Assembly: GCA_934446455.1 (NCBI GenBank)
Contig: CAKSEE010000008.1
Location: 6,418 to 70,417, forward strand
Reading direction: 5' to 3'
Source: an uncultured Oscillospiraceae bacterium
Lineage (GTDB): Bacteria > Bacillota > Clostridia > Oscillospirales > Ruminococcaceae
DNA length: 64,000 bases
How positions within the stretch are numbered: the first letter of the stretch is position 1; every line of letters begins with the position of its first letter. Made by a program: the position numbers and the translations under genes. Below the pieces are notes generated by a model. The model made no database searches. It worked only from the letters and a program-made list of their open reading frames with translations, and was not told the DNA's origin. This document shows positions 60,849 through 64,000 of this stretch, one piece after another.

Positions 60849-62063
60849 TCAGAGCATTCTTATGCGCTTTGATTCCTTAACGCACTTCATAAACTGCTCG
60901 GATATCGCGTCGGCGGACAGGCAGTATTTCGCCGCCAGCGCGTCCACCTTGTCCCACGCGCCCTTTTCATAGCTGTATGCAAGCTCGTAAACGTCAGAGT
61001 AAAGCCCGCCGCTGCGCTTCAGCCCGTTCTTGATGTTCTCCGTTACGGGAAACTCCTCGAGCGCCTGCTCAAGCGCGCGCCGCCCGCCGTATGTCACCAT
61101 GGACAGCAGCCCCATTAAATAGAACGCGTCGCCGTCCGCGGCAGCCTCGGGTATCATAAGCGCAAGGCTCTTGCAGAATTTCGCCGTAAGCACGGAAATG
61201 CGCATTATCTCAACGTTGTCGTTCATCGTCACGCGCTGCATTCCCATAAGGTACACCCACTCGCGCAGGTAATCAAGCCCCAGAATAACAAGCGCCTGAT
61301 TTATGGAGGATACCCTGTTCCTCACGCCGAAATAAACCGAGTTTATAAGCCGCAGCAGACGCTGGCACATGGCGGTATCGCGCGAAATTACCTCCACAAT
61401 ATCGCTTATCTCAGGCTCGGGCTGGCTTACAAGCTGCATTATCTGCATGAAGTTAATCGGCAGGGGCGCCAGCGAATTCTTCGACATTATCGTGGGTCTT
61501 GCAAAATAATACCCCTGTGTGAACGTGCAGCCGAGCCGCTTTGCGTACTCGTACTCGTCCTGCGTTTCTATTTTCTCCGCAAGCATTATCTTGTTGCAGT
61601 AGCGGCAGACGTACGCGGTTTCCTCGATGGACTTCTGCGGCGTGCGGAAGTCTATCTTGACTATGTCGCCAAGCTGAAACAGCTCGCTGTAGGAATTGTC
61701 GTACTCGAAATCGTCAAGCGCAAGCGTGTAGCCGCGCTCTTTAAGGTCCTGGCACGCGGCAAGCATATCCTCGTCCATGATCTGGCTTTCAAGCACCTCA
61801 ACAACAAGGATATCGGGGGATATCATCTTGGGCACGCCGCGTTTGAGCAGGTTGCCCGTAAAGTTTATAAAAGCCCTCGCGTTGCCGATTATCTCCCTTA
61901 CGTCAAGCCCGAAAAAGGCGTTGGTGATAACGTCCGCGGTGGACTCGTCCCCGCCGACGCCGTCGTAGGCGTTCTTCTTGCCGTTGCTGCGATAAAGAAG
62001 CTCATACGCATAAACGCTGTTGTCCTCACCAAAAATAGGCTGACGCGCCATATAAACGTCCAT
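60849..62063 (-). CDS. EAL-HDOD signalling protein (YuxH-like)
   Basis: 404 residues. The EAL domain (about 1-200) has YELLYR in place of EALLR, with LALDDFEYDNSY, VKIDF and AEKIE, so part of the metal site is kept. The HDOD domain follows (ILVISRDTAMCQRLLRLINSVYF-type helices around SISSINQALVILGLDYLREWVYL). EAL-HDOD proteins are usually degenerate for c-di-GMP hydrolysis and act by protein contact, e.g. on motility in Vibrio CdgJ. It is read from its own promoter ahead of FkbM. Confidence 0.85.
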   Translation of the reverse strand: MDVYMARQPIFGEDNSVYAYELLYRSNGKKNAYDGVGGDESTADVITNAFFGLDVREIIGNARAFINFTGNLLKRGVPKMISPDILVVEVLESQIMDEDMLAACQDLKERGYTLALDDFEYDNSYSELFQLGDIVKIDFRTPQKSIEETAYVCRYCNKIMLAEKIETQDEYEYAKRLGCTFTQGYYFARPTIMSKNSLAPLPINFMQIMQLVSQPEPEISDIVEVISRDTAMCQRLLRLINSVYFGVRNRVSSINQALVILGLDYLREWVYLMGMQRVTMNDNVEIMRISVLTAKFCKSLALMIPEAAADGDAFYLMGLLSMVTYGGRRALEQALEEFPVTENIKNGLKRSGGLYSDVYELAYSYEKGAWDKVDALAAKYCLSADAISEQFMKCVKESKRIRML

Positions 62064-62121
62064 GCTGCCACGCTCCTTTCTGTGTTCGCCATGCAGGCGC
62101 CGCTTTCAGCGGTTATTATTT

Positions 62122-62150
62122 ATTATACAGTATTCCGCGCGTTTTTTCAA
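62122..62150 (-). promoter_or_regulatory. Promoter of the EAL-HDOD run
   Basis: On the minus strand TTGAAA (62145-62150), 17-base spacer, TATAAT (62122-62127). The leader contains CCGCTGAAAGCGG (about 62101-62113). Confidence 0.85.
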
Positions 62151-62398
62151 CCCATGTCGGAAAATTTTGTTTATTCTCTCTTATTTATGTGCATTTTCAC
62201 ATTTACTAACTGTATTATATAAGAAAAGTTTACACAGAGTATTTATGACAATTCCGCATAATTATTTTCGTACGATTGTGCAAGATGGCGGAAAATATGC
62301 AGGCAAGCGTGCGGAAAAGGCGTTTGCCGTTAATTGTGCGGTGTTGCCTTAGAAATCAGGCATTACAGCACGTAATATTGCGCATGAAAAATATGCGC
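62151..62398. other. AT-rich divergent intergenic region without a gene
   Basis: About 250 AT-rich bases between the divergent EAL-HDOD and MATE promoters. I see no ORF with a ribosome site, no RNA signature and no strong repeat. It may hold operators. Confidence 0.6.
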
Positions 62399-62427
62399 TT
62401 TTCAAATCCGACAAAATATGCTACACT
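62399..62427 (+). promoter_or_regulatory. Probable promoter of the MATE gene
   Basis: TTTTCA (62399-62404), 17-base spacer ending TGC, TACACT (62422-62427), an extended -10; AAAGGGG lies before the ATG at 62512. Confidence 0.55.
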
Positions 62428-62511
62428 ATATTCGTTGACCGTGAAAGAGGAAAAACGGCAAAATGATAAAGTGAAAAAAGCGACAAAGGGCAAGGGTAAA
62501 GGGGTAAGAAA

Positions 62512-63912
62512 ATGACATTAACAAACAAGCGCGGTATTGATATGCTGCACGGCAGGATAGCTCCCGCGATACTGCTGTTTACGCTCCCGATAGCGGCAAG
62601 CAGCATAATGCAGCAGCTTTTCAATTCCGCAGACACCGCCATTGCGGGCAAGTTCGGCACGCCCGACGCGCTCGCGGCGGTCGGCACAAACGGCGAGATC
62701 GTGGCGCTTATCGTCGGACTCTCCACGGGGCTTGCGGTGGGCGCTAACGTGCTTATCGCCCACTATATAGGCGCGCAGGAGCATAAGCGCATTCCCGCAG
62801 CGGTACATACGTCAATGCTGCTGTCGGTTATAATAGGGCTTGTTTTCGCGGTGGGCGGACAGTTTGCAGCGGGACCGCTTCTGCGGCTTATAAACACGCC
62901 CGAGGACATACTGCGCTCGGCGGAAAGCTACCTAAGAATATACCTTGCAGGCTCGCCGTTTCTGATGATATACGACTTTGGCGCGGCTGTGCTGCGCGCA
63001 AAGGGCGACAGCAGACGGCCGCTTGTCGCGCTCATGCTGTCGGGAGTTATAAACGTGCTGCTCAATCTTTTCTTCGTTATCGTGCTTAAACTGAGCGTTG
63101 TGGGCGTGGCTCTCGCTACGGACATCTCAACGGCGCTCAGCGCGGGCGCGGTGGTGTTCTGGCTTATGCGCGAGCAGGACGAATTCAGGCTGCACCCGCA
63201 AAAGCTCGCGCTTGACGCGCACGACCTTAAAAGAATACTCATTATCGGCATTCCCGCAGCTATACAGGACGCGGTATTCTGCGTTGCCAACATATTCATT
63301 CAGTCCGCGATAAACACCTTTGGCAGCAGCGCGGCGGCAGGCTCGGCGATCTCCATGAACCTTGAATATGTAGCGTACTATATAAATACGGCGTTCGGAC
63401 AGGCGGCGACAACATTCACAAGCCAGAATTACGCTGCGGGCAATATAAAGCGGTGCAGGCGGATTTTCCGGGTGTGCTTTGCGCTTGCAATGGGCTTTGC
63501 GCTGTTTATGTGCGAGGGCTTTGTGCTGCTCAGAGAGCCTCTTTCGGGCGTGTTCTCGTCCGTCCCGGAGGAAATAGCCTACTCGTGCGAGAGAATGCTT
63601 GTTATACTGAGCTTTCAGCCGCTGTGCACTCTTTATGAAGTACCCGCTTGGACAATGCGCGGCCTCGGGCGCTCGACCCTGCCCGCGATGGAGATGATGT
63701 TCGGCATTTGCGGGGTGAGAATAGTGTGGCTGTTTACGGTGTTCAGGCATTTCGGCACGCTTAAGAGCCTTTACGCGGTGCTCCCCGCAACATGGGTCAT
63801 TACGTCGGTGCTTGTCGGGGGAACGTTCGCGGTTATCTGGCGCAGAACGCTCTCGAAAAAGCGCGCGGATACCTCCGAGCAGATATGTGAACCAACAACG
63901 GCAGGCGCTTAA
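62512..63912 (+). CDS. MATE-family multidrug/metabolite exporter
   Basis: 466 residues, twelve predicted helices in two repeats. ILLFTLPIAASSIMQQLFNSADTAIAGKFG at the start is the MATE signature; the second repeat starts near IIGIPAAIQDAVFCVANIF. It resembles the NorM/DinF-like Clostridial subgroup. Substrate is not predictable: cations, drugs or lipid-linked compounds are known for the family. GGGGTAAGAAA precedes the start. No regulator is adjacent. Confidence 0.93.
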   Translation: MTLTNKRGIDMLHGRIAPAILLFTLPIAASSIMQQLFNSADTAIAGKFGTPDALAAVGTNGEIVALIVGLSTGLAVGANVLIAHYIGAQEHKRIPAAVHTSMLLSVIIGLVFAVGGQFAAGPLLRLINTPEDILRSAESYLRIYLAGSPFLMIYDFGAAVLRAKGDSRRPLVALMLSGVINVLLNLFFVIVLKLSVVGVALATDISTALSAGAVVFWLMREQDEFRLHPQKLALDAHDLKRILIIGIPAAIQDAVFCVANIFIQSAINTFGSSAAAGSAISMNLEYVAYYINTAFGQAATTFTSQNYAAGNIKRCRRIFRVCFALAMGFALFMCEGFVLLREPLSGVFSSVPEEIAYSCERMLVILSFQPLCTLYEVPAWTMRGLGRSTLPAMEMMFGICGVRIVWLFTVFRHFGTLKSLYAVLPATWVITSVLVGGTFAVIWRRTLSKKRADTSEQICEPTTAGA

Positions 63913-63923
63913 CGCGCCTGCCG
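63899..63923 (+). terminator. Hairpin overlapping the MATE stop codon
   Basis: CGGCAGGCGC (63899-63908) pairs perfectly with GCGCCTGCCG (63914-63923); the stop codon is in the loop. It has no T-tract, so it may be a processing or pausing structure rather than a full terminator. Confidence 0.5.
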
Positions 63924-63927
63924 GAGT

Positions 63928-63959
63928 CTGTCGAAAAAGTCTTGCGACTTTTCCGACAG
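63928..63959. repeat. Long inverted repeat after the MATE gene
   Basis: CTGTCGAAAAAGTC (63928-63941) and GACTTTTCCGACAG (63946-63959) differ from perfect complementarity at one position, with loop TTGC. No T-run follows in the last bases of the window. It may be an extragenic palindromic element or a terminator lacking its tail. Confidence 0.6.
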
Positions 63960-64000
63960 GAACATCCGCACTGCGCGCACGAATTGGCGGCTCGCCGCGT

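Noticed and set aside
62276..62515. 79-codon plus-strand frame before the MATE gene
   Set aside because: Lys-rich, no ribosome site, overlaps the MATE promoter and ribosome site.
1..64000. tRNA genes, insertion sequences, prophage genes, CRISPR arrays
   Set aside because: No T-loop/CCA-type patterns, transposase motifs, phage proteins or repeat-spacer arrays were seen by reading; a dedicated scan (tRNAscan, ISfinder) would settle it.

Overview
The window reads as chromosomal DNA of an anaerobic, spore-forming, flagellated member of the Clostridia, most likely near the Oscillospirales/Ruminococcaceae. The grounds are a germination protease gene (gpr), RicT and DarA genes, a flagellin behind a sigma-28-type promoter, an iron-only hydrogenase sensor, RNase Y, C4-type zinc ribosomal proteins S14 and L36, and Firmicutes-style sigma-A promoters with 17-bp spacers. 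DNA is moderately GC-rich by eye. I see no tRNA, rRNA, insertion sequence, prophage or CRISPR array. Genus cannot be fixed from sequence reading alone.

Layout. 1-9.2 kb: zinc-ribbon membrane proteins, two of them with in-frame tandem repeats, flanking a minus-strand run (DUF6062, tsaD, aroK, CPBP protease) and a plus-strand OGG1-type glycosylase. 9.2-21.1 kb: minus strand. A terminator at 11711-11741 divides folC, a YgjP-type metallopeptidase and a NUDIX hydrolase from a long tightly packed run (RING-like membrane protein, polyprenyl-phosphate GT2, two paralogous GT-C membrane proteins, TrkH, TrmN6, RsmI, a 58-aa membrane protein). 21.2-22.8 kb: an orphan ABC solute-binding lipoprotein. 23.1-39.2 kb: the complete S10-spc-alpha cluster (rpsJ to rplQ, with secY, adk, map, a KOW protein, infA and rpoA), all minus strand, with a long leader and several structured spacers.

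39.7-48.6 kb: gpr with a forespore-type promoter, a large flagellin, a membrane chemoreceptor, a soluble [FeFe]-hydrogenase/chemoreceptor fusion, and rny behind a long leader that may be or contain a non-coding RNA. 49-57.8 kb: a lipoprotein, SseB, thrS, an ECF sigma/anti-sigma pair, a divergent DagK-type lipid kinase, then darA-holB-ricT. 57.8-64 kb: two unrecognised membrane proteins (one AT-rich and foreign-looking), an FkbM methyltransferase, an EAL-HDOD protein and a divergent MATE exporter.

How it fits together. Translation genes dominate (ribosomal cluster, tsaD, rsmI, trmN6, thrS, map, infA). A surface-sugar module (GT2 plus two GT-C) is co-transcribed with K+ uptake and RNA modification. 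A motility and sensing block sits at 40-47 kb. Its most unusual member is the cytoplasmic receptor that joins two ferredoxin clusters, an H-cluster domain lacking the catalytic proton-relay cysteine, a further Fe-S motif and a chemotaxis signalling hairpin. That gene and the rny-leader RNA candidate are the best places to look for undescribed biology.
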